Origin: an uncultured Atopobiaceae bacterium | Lineage (GTDB): Bacteria; Actinomycetota; Coriobacteriia; Coriobacteriales; Atopobiaceae | Length of the DNA stretch: 32,731 nt | Direction of reading: 5' to 3' | Assembly: GCA_947631545.1 (NCBI GenBank) | Contig: CANRLS010000010.1 | Span: 1-32,731, forward strand | In this document: positions 24,830-32,300 of the stretch, piece after piece | How the letters are laid out: the number at the start of each line of letters is the position of its first letter | Numbering within the stretch: the first letter of the stretch is position 1 | Made by a program: the position numbers and the translations under genes | Notes under the pieces: model-generated | What the model was told of the DNA's origin: nothing | The model's database searches: none | The model's input: the letters and a program-made list of their open reading frames with translations, nothing else

Positions 24830-25115
24830 GAACGTCATCTCGGTGCTCTTCGTGGCGCTCTCCTGGATCTGCCGGATCCTCGCCATCGGCTTCGCAGCGG
24901 CCACCGTCGTGCTCTGCTTCTCGCCCCTTCTGCAGATAACGCCCGTCGCGGACGTCGTGTTCTGGCTCAACGGCTCCATGCCCGACGCCATCGCGGGCCT
25001 CTACGTCGACTCGAGTGCCTTCGGCGGGGCCTTCCGGGGAGATTTCGCCATCGTCTCCGTCCTTCTCTTCATCGGCGATTGGGCGTGCCTTCGCGTGGCG
25101 TCCGTTGCGAGATAG
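24819..25115 (+). CDS. Two-helix small membrane protein (98 aa)
   Basis: The ATG overlaps the end of the ABC-F gene by 11 bp and has a GGGAGG site six bases upstream, so it is a genuine coupled gene. Residues 5-45 are strongly hydrophobic ([20 protein letters not shown] and onward) and residues 76-92 form a second hydrophobic segment. I recognise no family. Its position between the ABC-F ATPase and an M50 membrane protease gives no clear functional clue. Confidence 0.75.
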   Translation: MAIRNVISVLFVALSWICRILAIGFAAATVVLCFSPLLQITPVADVVFWLNGSMPDAIAGLYVDSSAFGGAFRGDFAIVSVLLFIGDWACLRVASVAR

Positions 25116-25117
25116 CC

Positions 25118-25798
25118 ATGTTCTCGAGCCTCTTCAACTTCGATTTCATCGAGATCGCGCTCACCGTCCTCGCGCTCCTCATCTCCATCGTCGTCCATGA
25201 GGTGTCCCATGGCTACGTGGCCTACCTCTGCGGCGATCCGACGGCCAAGGAGGCGGGTCGCCTCTCGCTGAACCCGCTCGCGCACCTCGACCCCTTCGGG
25301 TCGGTCCTCCTGCCGCTTCTGCTCCTCTTCCTGGGAGGGCCGGTCTTCGCCTATGCCAAGCCGGTGCCCTACGACCCGCGCTATCTGCGCCATCGGCGCC
25401 GCGACGAGCTCCTCGTCGCGCTCTCGGGGCCGGCGTCGAACCTCGTGCAGGCGCTCGTCGGAGCGGGGCTCTGGCAGCTCCTCTGGCGCGTCGCGCCGGA
25501 GGCCACGGTGGCGGGCTTCGGCTGGTACCTCGCGGATTTCCTGCTCACCTACGTCTACGTGAACCTCGTGCTCATGTTCTTCAACCTCATCCCGCTCCCG
25601 CCGCTCGACGGTTCGGCGATCATCGGGTGGTTCCTGCCCGAGCGCGCCCTTCGCACCTACTACCGAATCCAGCAGTACTCGATGCCCATCCTCATCGGCG
25701 TGCTCTTCCTCGTGCCGATGGTCCTCCATTGGGATCCGGTGGCCCTCTACATCGATGTCACGGCGGCGCCCATCTACGACTGGCTCTGCTTCGCCTGA
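25118..25798 (+). CDS. Site-2 protease-type M50 family membrane metalloprotease
   Basis: The ATG at 25118 lies two bases after the upstream stop and gives 226 residues. The zinc-binding HEVSH motif is at 27-31 within the first membrane helix. The third ligand region NLIPLPPLDG (156-165, with D164) lies in a later helix. NPLAHLDPFGSVLLP and LVALSGPASNLVQA are the conserved family segments. The protein is membrane-spanning throughout and lacks PDZ domains, matching the short YwhC-like group of site-2 proteases. Substrates are unknown. Confidence 0.93.
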   Translation: MFSSLFNFDFIEIALTVLALLISIVVHEVSHGYVAYLCGDPTAKEAGRLSLNPLAHLDPFGSVLLPLLLLFLGGPVFAYAKPVPYDPRYLRHRRRDELLVALSGPASNLVQALVGAGLWQLLWRVAPEATVAGFGWYLADFLLTYVYVNLVLMFFNLIPLPPLDGSAIIGWFLPERALRTYYRIQQYSMPILIGVLFLVPMVLHWDPVALYIDVTAAPIYDWLCFA

Positions 25799-25872
25799 CG
25801 GCGCACCCGCCCTTGCGGCGCTCCCATCTGCCGAGGTGGGGCATAAACGGCTCATACGGGCAGTCGTCGCCC

Positions 25873-25886
25873 ACGGCGCGCGCCGT
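25873..25886. promoter_or_regulatory. 14-bp palindrome upstream of the peptide-binding lipoprotein gene
   Basis: ACGGCGCGCGCCGT is a perfect palindrome about 100 bp upstream of the ATG at 25984. A second small inverted repeat, TCGCCC-GGGCGA, is at 25888-25905. They could be an operator or part of a transcript end for the protease gene. No clear promoter hexamers were found next to them, so the role is open. Confidence 0.3.
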
Positions 25887-25983
25887 CTCGCCCATGACCG
25901 GGCGACAGGATCGGCGCCACAGGTCGCGGGCGACGGGCGCGCGGTCGAACAAGGACGCACCTCACGTGTCGAAAGGATCCCCC

Positions 25984-27666
25984 ATGGCCATCTCGAGCCC
26001 CATCGCCCGCCGCACCTTCCTCAAGGGATCCGCCGCCGTCCTCGCCATGGGCGCCCTCGCGGGCTGCGGGGGCACCGACATGAACGAGGCGCTTCAGGAG
26101 AACGCCGCCAAGGAGGAGAATCCCGCCCTCGGCGAGGGCGATCCCAGCGTCGTGGCGCGGGCGTACCTCGCGAACCCCACCTGCATCGACCCCTACGACG
26201 TCCAGGAGCGCTACGGCTTGGAGGTCACGGCGCAGCTCTTCGACCCCTTGACCTCCTACAACTACGAGACCGGCGAGCTGGAGCCCCTCGCCGCACGGGA
26301 ATGGACCTCCAACGAGGACGCCACCGAGTTCAACTTCCATCTGGTCACGGGCGCCACCTTCGCCAACGGCGAGCCGGTGACGGCCGAGGCCTTCAAGCGC
26401 GCCTGGACCCGCATCGTCGATCCCCAGACCAACCCCACGACCCCCTCCGCCATCGCCTACCGTCTCGCGATGGTGAAGGGCTACCAGGAGCTCGCCGACG
26501 GCGAGGCGACGGACTTCACGGGCGTCCTGGCCCCCGCGGACGACCTCCTCGTCGTGATGCTCTCCGCCCCCTACGCCGACTTCCCCTACGTCTGCAGCCT
26601 CCCCGCGCTCTCGCCGGTCCCCCAGGCGGCCCTCGACGACCCCGGCGAGTTCTGGCTCGCGCCCATCGGCAACGGCCCCTTCATGATGGACGGGCGCTGG
26701 GAGGACGGCCAGGAGATACGCGTCGTGCGCTACGACGGCTACTACGGCTTCACCAAGGCCACCATCCAGGGCGTGGACTTCAGCATCAAAAGCGACATGG
26801 AGACCGGCTGGCGCTCGTTCAAGGCCGGCAACCTCGACCTCTGCGAGGTGCCGGCCCAAGAGATCGGGCAAGCCATAGAGGACTACGGCGAGTCGGAGGA
26901 CGGCTACACGGTGACTCCCGGCCATCAGGTGCTCACCGGCGAGGAGATGGGGACCTATTTCCTCACCGTGAACAACGAGGATGGCAAGCTCTCCGATCCC
27001 GAGCTCCGCAAGGCCATCTCCCTCGCCATCGACCGCCAGGCGATCTGCGACGCGATATTCCATGGGAGCAGGACGCCGGCCGACAACATCGTCCCGCCGT
27101 CGATGGCGGGCTACGAGCCCGAGGCCTGGCCCTATGCCCGCTATGACAAGGAGGAGGCCGAGAGGATCATCGAGGAGAACGGCTTCGAGGGCACGGACAT
27201 CGAGCTCGTCTGCGACGCCGAGGGCGGCCACGAGGAGATCATGGCCATGATCCAGGCCGACCTCGCCGCCGTGGGCATCAACGCGACCATCGATACGCGG
27301 GAATGGGCGGCGATGCTCGACGACTACGCGGCGGGCGACTACCAAGTGGGCCGCCTGAGCTGGTACGCCGACTATCCCCTCCTGGACGACTTCCTCTATC
27401 CGCTCTTCAGCTCGGAGAGCGCGGACAACCGATCGCGCTACGACAACCCCGTGGTGGACGGGGCGATCCGAGACGCCCGCTCCATCGTCGACGACGACGA
27501 GCGCACGGCCGCCCTCCAGGAGGCCAACCGCCTGATCGGGGAGGATTGCCCGGTCATCCCGATCATGTACTTCAGCGCGGGCCTGTGCGGATCGAACCGC
27601 ATCATCGACCTTCGCTGCGATCCGAACGGGATCGCCCGCTTCGCGCTCGCCCAGATGCGCGCCTGA
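25984..27666 (+). CDS. Oligopeptide-binding (SBP family 5) lipoprotein with Tat-type signal
   Basis: The 560-residue protein has an AAAGGA site before its ATG. The N-terminus ARRTFLKGSAAVLAMGALAG followed by C28 combines a twin-arginine motif with a lipobox, so it is predicted to be exported folded and lipid-anchored. The mature part is a family-5 solute-binding protein: ALDDPGEFWLAPIGNGPFMM, YYGFTKATIQGVDF, SDPELRKAISLAIDRQAICD and SWYADYPLLDDFLYPLFSSE. These proteins bind oligopeptides for ABC importers. No permease or ATPase gene is nearby, so it is an orphan binding protein. It precedes the RiPP-like precursor genes on the same strand but is separated from them by a hairpin. Confidence 0.93.
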   Translation: MAISSPIARRTFLKGSAAVLAMGALAGCGGTDMNEALQENAAKEENPALGEGDPSVVARAYLANPTCIDPYDVQERYGLEVTAQLFDPLTSYNYETGELEPLAAREWTSNEDATEFNFHLVTGATFANGEPVTAEAFKRAWTRIVDPQTNPTTPSAIAYRLAMVKGYQELADGEATDFTGVLAPADDLLVVMLSAPYADFPYVCSLPALSPVPQAALDDPGEFWLAPIGNGPFMMDGRWEDGQEIRVVRYDGYYGFTKATIQGVDFSIKSDMETGWRSFKAGNLDLCEVPAQEIGQAIEDYGESEDGYTVTPGHQVLTGEEMGTYFLTVNNEDGKLSDPELRKAISLAIDRQAICDAIFHGSRTPADNIVPPSMAGYEPEAWPYARYDKEEAERIIEENGFEGTDIELVCDAEGGHEEIMAMIQADLAAVGINATIDTREWAAMLDDYAAGDYQVGRLSWYADYPLLDDFLYPLFSSESADNRSRYDNPVVDGAIRDARSIVDDDERTAALQEANRLIGEDCPVIPIMYFSAGLCGSNRIIDLRCDPNGIARFALAQMRA

Positions 27667-27700
27667 CGAGGGAGCGACCGGAGCGCGGTGCGCGCTGAGG

Positions 27701-27725
27701 GGCCACCGGCATCGAGCCGGTGGCC
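27701..27725 (+). terminator. Hairpin after the oligopeptide-binding protein gene
   Basis: GGCCACCGGC and GCCGGTGGCC form a perfect 10-bp stem with the loop ATCGA, 34 bp after the stop codon. There is no T-tract. It is expected to end the upstream transcript before the accessory region. Confidence 0.7.
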
Positions 27726-27730
27726 AGCCC

Positions 27731-27930
27731 CGTGGCGCGCGGGGCGACGCCGACGCCGACACCGGCGTGCTCCTCAAGGGCGAGCCGGGCTTCCGCAGCT
27801 TCGACATCTTCGGCGTGGGCGAGGAGCTCTCCGCCGCTTCGGGCAAGCGCGTCGACGTCCACGGAGTCTCCGAGCTCGTGGACGGCCCTTCTACGACACC
27901 GTCCCCGCGGAAGCGGTGGCGCTTCGAGGG
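27731..27930 (+). pseudogene. Remnant of an MNT-type nucleotidyltransferase domain protein
   Basis: The translation RGARGDADADTGVLLKGEPG, then FRSFDIFGVGEELSAASGKR and VDVHGVSELVDG, closely follows MNT-domain nucleotidyltransferases (the MntA antitoxin type). The 5' part, normally encoding the first 30 or so residues and the GS of the GSRARGD motif, is missing. The catalytic S-D-x-D is changed to A-D-T-G. A one-base deletion near 27886 shifts the frame before the ending PFYDTVPAEAVAL. No HepT-like toxin partner is visible nearby. The gene is a truncated, frameshifted and catalytically dead relic, which marks this stretch as old accessory DNA. Confidence 0.72.
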
Positions 27931-28101
27931 ACGGCCGCAAGAGGCCCGAGCAGCCGCGCGGCCCGGCGTCCCAGTGAGGGCCTTTCTGCGATGCGCCGCC
28001 CACCTGCGCGGACGTGGCCGCGCGAGGAGAGAGGCCCTTCATCAACGTCCCGTATCCCGTAACGAACGCATCGGAGCCGCGCCGCAGCCCCTTCGCCGCC
28101 G

Positions 28102-28123
28102 ATCCCCAGAGTGGCAGGGGGAT
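28102..28123 (+). promoter_or_regulatory. Inverted repeat ATCCCC-N10-GGGGAT, candidate operator/promoter of precursor copy 1
   Basis: ATCCCC and GGGGAT are perfect arms separated by ten bases, 55 bp before the first ATG. The right arm abuts GATACTATT, which contains a loose -10-like hexamer, but no -35 box stands at the right distance. An activator- or repressor-controlled promoter is possible. The only base that differs between the two repeats is in the spacer of this element. Confidence 0.35.
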
Positions 28124-28162
28124 ACTATTCGCCAAGCGGCTCGCAGTGAAAGGAGCATGACG

Positions 28163-28537
28163 ATGGGCGAGAACCTGAAGGCGATCCTCAAGGCGATCAT
28201 GGCGGACGACGACTTGAGGAGAGCCTACGAGGCGGATGTCCTCGACGTCTCCGGCAGGGCCTACGCCGAGGCGCTCCTGGCCTTCGCGAGCGACCATGGA
28301 TTCGAGCTCACCGCGGCCGACCTCGAGGGGGCGGGTGCGCCGGCCGGCCATGAGCTCGCAGAGGACGAGCTCATGGCCGTCACGGGCGGCGGCGCGGCCA
28401 ACGACTCCTCGCATGGCTGCGGCGAGGCGTTGGCCGCCGTCGACGACATCTCCCAGGGCTGCGGCACGCCGGCGGTCATCAGCGTCATGCAATCCTGCGG
28501 CTTAAACGTGTTGAAGGTCTTCTTCCCGGAATCGTAG
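28163..28537 (+). CDS. RiPP-like precursor peptide, Nif11-type leader, copy 1 (124 aa)
   Basis: AAAGGAG at 28149-28155 is only one base before the ATG at 28157 but seven bases before the ATG at 28163, so the latter is chosen. Residues 1-76 form a Nif11-type leader: ENLKAILKAIMADDDLRRAY, AYAEALLAFASDHGFELTAA, then ELAEDELMAVTGG. The TGGG at 74-77 is a double-glycine cleavage site. The 47-residue core from about residue 78 has three cysteines, each followed by glycine (C86, C100, C112), and ends FFPES. Serines lie three residues before C86 and C100. Such precursors are matured to thioether or other crosslinked peptides and exported by peptidase-containing ABC transporters; none is in the window. 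The product type is unknown. Confidence 0.82.
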   Translation: MGENLKAILKAIMADDDLRRAYEADVLDVSGRAYAEALLAFASDHGFELTAADLEGAGAPAGHELAEDELMAVTGGGAANDSSHGCGEALAAVDDISQGCGTPAVISVMQSCGLNVLKVFFPES

Positions 28538-28570
28538 CCCCGATGCGATCGGAGCCCGGTGACTGCCACA

Positions 28571-28588
28571 CATTCCGGGGGCGGAATG
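28571..28588 (+). terminator. Hairpin after precursor copy 1
   Basis: CATTCCG and CGGAATG form a perfect 7-bp stem with a GGGG loop, followed by ATCTCTTCC. It lies between the two precursor genes, just outside the repeat, so copy 2 lacks it. A smaller CCGAT-GCG-ATCGG hairpin at 28540-28552 follows the stop in both copies. Confidence 0.55.
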
Positions 28589-28648
28589 ATCTCTTCCGAG
28601 CTGGATCCCGGCGGTCATCGGAATCGCGTCGCCGCCCCTTCGCCGCCG

Positions 28649-28670
28649 ATCCCCAGAGTGGCTGGGGGAT
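28649..28670 (+). promoter_or_regulatory. Inverted repeat ATCCCC-N10-GGGGAT upstream of precursor copy 2
   Basis: This is the copy-2 counterpart of the element at 28102-28123, with both arms intact and the single A-to-T change in its spacer. Because it is duplicated with the gene, each precursor probably has its own control region. Confidence 0.35.
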
Positions 28671-28709
28671 ACTATTCGCCAAGCGGCTCGCAGTGAAAGG
28701 AGCATGACG

Positions 28710-29084
28710 ATGGGCGAGAACCTGAAGGCGATCCTCAAGGCGATCATGGCGGACGACGACTTGAGGAGAGCCTACGAGGCGGATGTCCTCGACGTCTCCG
28801 GCAGGGCCTACGCCGAGGCGCTCCTGGCCTTCGCGAGCGACCATGGATTCGAGCTCACCGCGGCCGACCTCGAGGGGGCGGGTGCGCCGGCCGGCCATGA
28901 GCTCGCAGAGGACGAGCTCATGGCCGTCACGGGCGGCGGCGCGGCCAACGACTCCTCGCATGGCTGCGGCGAGGCGTTGGCCGCCGTCGACGACATCTCC
29001 CAGGGCTGCGGCACGCCGGCGGTCATCAGCGTCATGCAATCCTGCGGCTTAAACGTGTTGAAGGTCTTCTTCCCGGAATCGTAG
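28710..29084 (+). CDS. RiPP-like precursor peptide, Nif11-type leader, copy 2 (124 aa)
   Basis: The protein is identical to that of copy 1 in every residue, with the same AAAGGAG site (28696-28702) favouring the ATG at 28710 over 28704. Leader, TGGG site and the three Cys-Gly pairs of the core are unchanged. Most multi-precursor RiPP loci carry variable cores behind a conserved leader; identical cores suggest gene dosage or a very recent duplication. Unlike copy 1, no strong hairpin follows within 60 bp. Confidence 0.82.
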   Translation: MGENLKAILKAIMADDDLRRAYEADVLDVSGRAYAEALLAFASDHGFELTAADLEGAGAPAGHELAEDELMAVTGGGAANDSSHGCGEALAAVDDISQGCGTPAVISVMQSCGLNVLKVFFPES

Positions 29085-29114
29085 CCCCGATGCGATCGGA
29101 GCCCGGTGACTGCC

Positions 29115-29331
29115 TCCCGCCGAATATGCCCGACGAGAGGCTACTGGAGGAACAGGTGAGGAGAACGATCGAGGCAAACGAGCGAAGGCTGTTCGAAGAA
29201 TCGGTCGTAGGTGGAGCTATCTCGTAGATCGGGCTGTATGGTCGCTCGCAGATGACGCCCGGAAGCGCTTGCGTCGACTCGCCGACGGGCAAGATGAAAG
29301 GAAGGCTCTTCGGCAACGATGCGAGGCTCGT
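29115..29331. other. Unassigned spacer between precursor copy 2 and the surface-protein gene
   Basis: The stretch is less GC-rich than the rest of the window. A 33-codon ORF (29126-29227, plus) starts MPDERLLEEQVRRTIEANER and ends VVGGAIS, but it has no ribosome-binding site. Another plus-strand frame stays open across it and encodes a basic, Arg-rich sequence without a recognisable family. It may be relic coding DNA. The surface-protein gene ends at 29332 on the opposite strand, and I see no strong terminator for it here. Confidence 0.4.
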
Positions 29332-32300
29332 CTACGAGGTGGCCCTCAGACCCCACATGGTAGGGGCATGGACCTTCCAACCCTGGGCCATGCGCGCGTC
29401 CACCTCGGACTTCTGGATCGTCCAGAGGTGCGTGTCCACGTCCGCGTTCGGGTTGAAGAGGGTCGTCACCTCGACGTTCGCGGAATCGTCGGCGGCGCTC
29501 CAGATGGCGCTCGTCTCGCCGTCCATCTGCCAGCCGAGACCGGTCAGGACGGAAATCTGATAGGCGTCGCTCTCCTTCACGAAGCAGTGGTCGCCGTTCG
29601 AGGGGTTGTAGAGGCGGAGGACTTTCCAGGCCGCGGCCTCGCTGCCGCCCTTCGGCGCGTACCAGGCCGGCTTGCCCTCGAAGTCGACGTCCCAGCCGGC
29701 TGCCCTCAGCTCGGAGACCTCGTTCGTGTCGGTGGTGTAGAGGTGCTGGAAGCCGTGCGGGTTGTAGAGGCGGTAGACGGCCAGGGGCTCCCCAGCCGTC
29801 TCACCGGTGAAGTGGATCGCGTAGGTGACCGTGGCCATGTCCTTGCCTCCCTTGCCGGCGGTTACGACTTGGAAGGAGGCCGTCCTGCCGATGAGCTCGC
29901 CGATATCCGCAACCGTCGGCGTCTCGCCGTCGGTCTGAAGGGACGCGGTGGGCACGGCAGCGACCAGGCAATCGATGCCGAACCGGTCGATCTGCGCGGC
30001 GGTCGCGCCGATGAGGTTCAACGTGATGGCGCTGTCCTGGAGGCTGGTCGCGGTGGCCGTCACCGCACCGGCGACGCTCACCTTGCCGAGCATGGTGCCG
30101 ATGACGGCGGTGGCCATCTGCGAGATCGTGGCCTTGCCATCGATGACCTCGACGCTCCATCTGACAGTCGCCACGCCCGTGGACGGGTCGACTGTGGAGA
30201 CGGCGGCGGCCACCTCTGCGTAGTCCCTGGTCGCATCCGCGATGGCCCCTTGGGTGGCGGAGCTGGTGGTCGCGCTGGCGATGCTCTCGACGGTCGGGGG
30301 CACAGGCTTCCCAGTCCCGGTGCCGGGGCCGCCCGACCCGCCCGAGCTGCCGCTTCCACTCGATCCGCCGGCTCCGCCATCACCCGAACCCGACTCGGGC
30401 CGCGCGAGAGTGAGCCCGCCGACGGCGGCTTCGAGCGCGGCATCGACCCTCGCGATGTCATCGGGCGTGGCCAGCGGATCATCGAGAACCTTCACGGCGT
30501 CATCGAGAGCGCTCCTGTAGGCCCGCCACGAGCCCTCCGTGTACCTTCCGTCATTCTCGATGCCGTAGGTGCGCATGCATTCGTCCACCAAGGCCCGCAC
30601 GCTCGTCTTGCTGGGCTCCTCCACGTGGACGATCGCCGACTTCACGGTGAGCGCCGGATAGAGGGGCGCGAGCGGGCTCCCAACGGAGAAGGTTCCCGTG
30701 ATGGTCCCCGAGGTCGCCGTGTCCAAGACTTTGAAGCCTCCGACGCCATCGGCCGTCGCCGCGCCCACGGGCGAGAGGGCGAACTCGCCCGGTACCGAGG
30801 CTTTGAGCTCGGTGAAGGGACCGTCGATGCCCTTGAAGCTATGGTCGAGCGCAAGGGCGAAGGCACCTCCGGGTTCGACGCTCGACGGCTCGGCGCTCAC
30901 CGTCAGATCCTCGAGCGGCTGCGGGGAGATCTTCACCCAGCGCTGGGTGCCCAGCGCGGCGTACTCCTCGCCAGAGGCGGCGCCTTGCGCGATCGCCCCG
31001 GCGAACCCCTCGAGCACGTTCCCGTTCGTCTCGAGGCTGTCGGGATCGGTCGGGATGGCGCCCGTCGTCAGCCCTGTCGCCGCATCGGCGCCGTCCGTAT
31101 AGCTCTGTGCGAGCCAGGGATAGAACGTCTCGCCGCTCCCCGTCGCGATGGTCGGGTTGACACCGACGGGCCCTCTGCCCGACCCGTATATCGAACCCTC
31201 CGTCTTGCCGAAGGCCGGTCTCGGAGACCCGTTCGTGGACCCGCCGACGGCTATGACGGTCGGACCCTCGGATGCCGCGGCCGGCTCCACCGACTTGTCC
31301 GGACTCCCCTTCTGGATCGTGATCCTGTCCGCGTGGATGCCGTTCGCGCCCCATGTGTCCCCGGACGCGTTCTTCCCGACGGCCACGGTGGTGCCGCCGT
31401 AGAAGTTGGCGCTTCCGTATTCGTTCACGTAGACGCCGTCGGTCGGGTTCCCGCCGGCCCTGCCGAGGGCGAAGAGCCTCCCACCGTAGACGTTGAGGGC
31501 GCTCGCCCGATCATGGCCGTCGATGATGATGCCCGCTCCGCCGGAACCGCTGTCGGGAAGGTGCGTCGCGGTGAGGTCGCCCGGCCCGTAGACGTTGACG
31601 ATAGCGACGCCCTCGCCCTGGGGATACTGGGGCCCGAGGTGGATGGTGCCGTTGCAGTTTGCCCCGATGAGCGTGAGGCTGCCAGCGCCGCGGAAGTTCA
31701 GCGTGATGGTCTCCACGTCGTTGTAGGGGCTGATGATCGGCCAGTTGTTGTAGCCGTTGTTGTTCCCGTCGCTCACGATCTCGTTGCTTCCCACGCTCTC
31801 GATGGTGAGGGCGCCTCGGTTGCCCGGATTGATGACGGCACCGAAGAGCTCGCCAGCGTCCTGGCTCTGGCCGAGCTCCGTCTTGCCGTTGATCGTGGAA
31901 CTGGTGGAGATGGACGAGAGGTCGCCTTGCGCCACGCCGTCGAGGACGATCGTGCTCCCCCACTCGCCCGTCGGGGCCGCCTTGTTCGCGCCCCGGATGG
32001 CGTAGCTGCCTCCGCCGTGGATCCGAGATCCGTTCTCGACGACGAGGGTGCATCCCGGTATCCCCTCGTTGGTGAGCTGCACGGCGGGATGCGTGCCGTT
32101 TCCCTCGAGTGTGATGCCGTCCAGCGTCAGCCTCCCGGAGTATCCCGAGAGGTCGAGGTTCGTCACCGTGGCGCCGGAGGCGCCTGTCGCGTCAGGGGCG
32201 GCCGTTACCCGTATGTCCGCCGCCGGGAACCCGCCGCTCGGGTTGTCCACCGTCGCGATGCCCGTCTTCGCGTCGAACGCCACGCTCGTTGCAGTGGCGC

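Larger units (their letters stand above)
28087..28567 (+). repeat. Direct repeat copy 1 (481 bp), contains a RiPP-like precursor gene
   Basis: This 481-bp block recurs 547 bp downstream with one mismatch, A at 28116 versus T at 28663. It spans the putative control region, ribosome-binding site, whole coding sequence and 30 bp past the stop. Sixteen further bases to the left (28071-28086) still match the other copy at 12 positions. To the right the similarity stops abruptly after GACTGCC. Confidence 0.97.
28634..29114 (+). repeat. Direct repeat copy 2 (481 bp), contains the second precursor gene
   Basis: This block matches 28087-28567 at 480 of 481 positions; the mismatch is T at 28663. The coding parts are identical at DNA level, including synonymous positions, which points to recent duplication or ongoing gene conversion. 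The 66-bp spacer between the copies is unique. Confidence 0.97.

Noticed and set aside
22262-24991. 909-codon open frame on the minus strand
   Set aside because: It is antisense to the VOC and ABC-F genes, whose motifs are complete; its composition is that of a shadow frame.
27602-29039. Two minus-strand frames with an identical 150-residue N-terminal part over the repeats
   Set aside because: They are the antisense of the duplicated precursor gene. The plus frame has a ribosome-binding site and a known leader family; the minus frames have neither.
28087-29114. CRISPR-like or transposon-type interpretation of the direct repeats
   Set aside because: There are only two long copies, each a full gene; no terminal inverted repeats, transposase or short regular repeat-spacer pattern is present.
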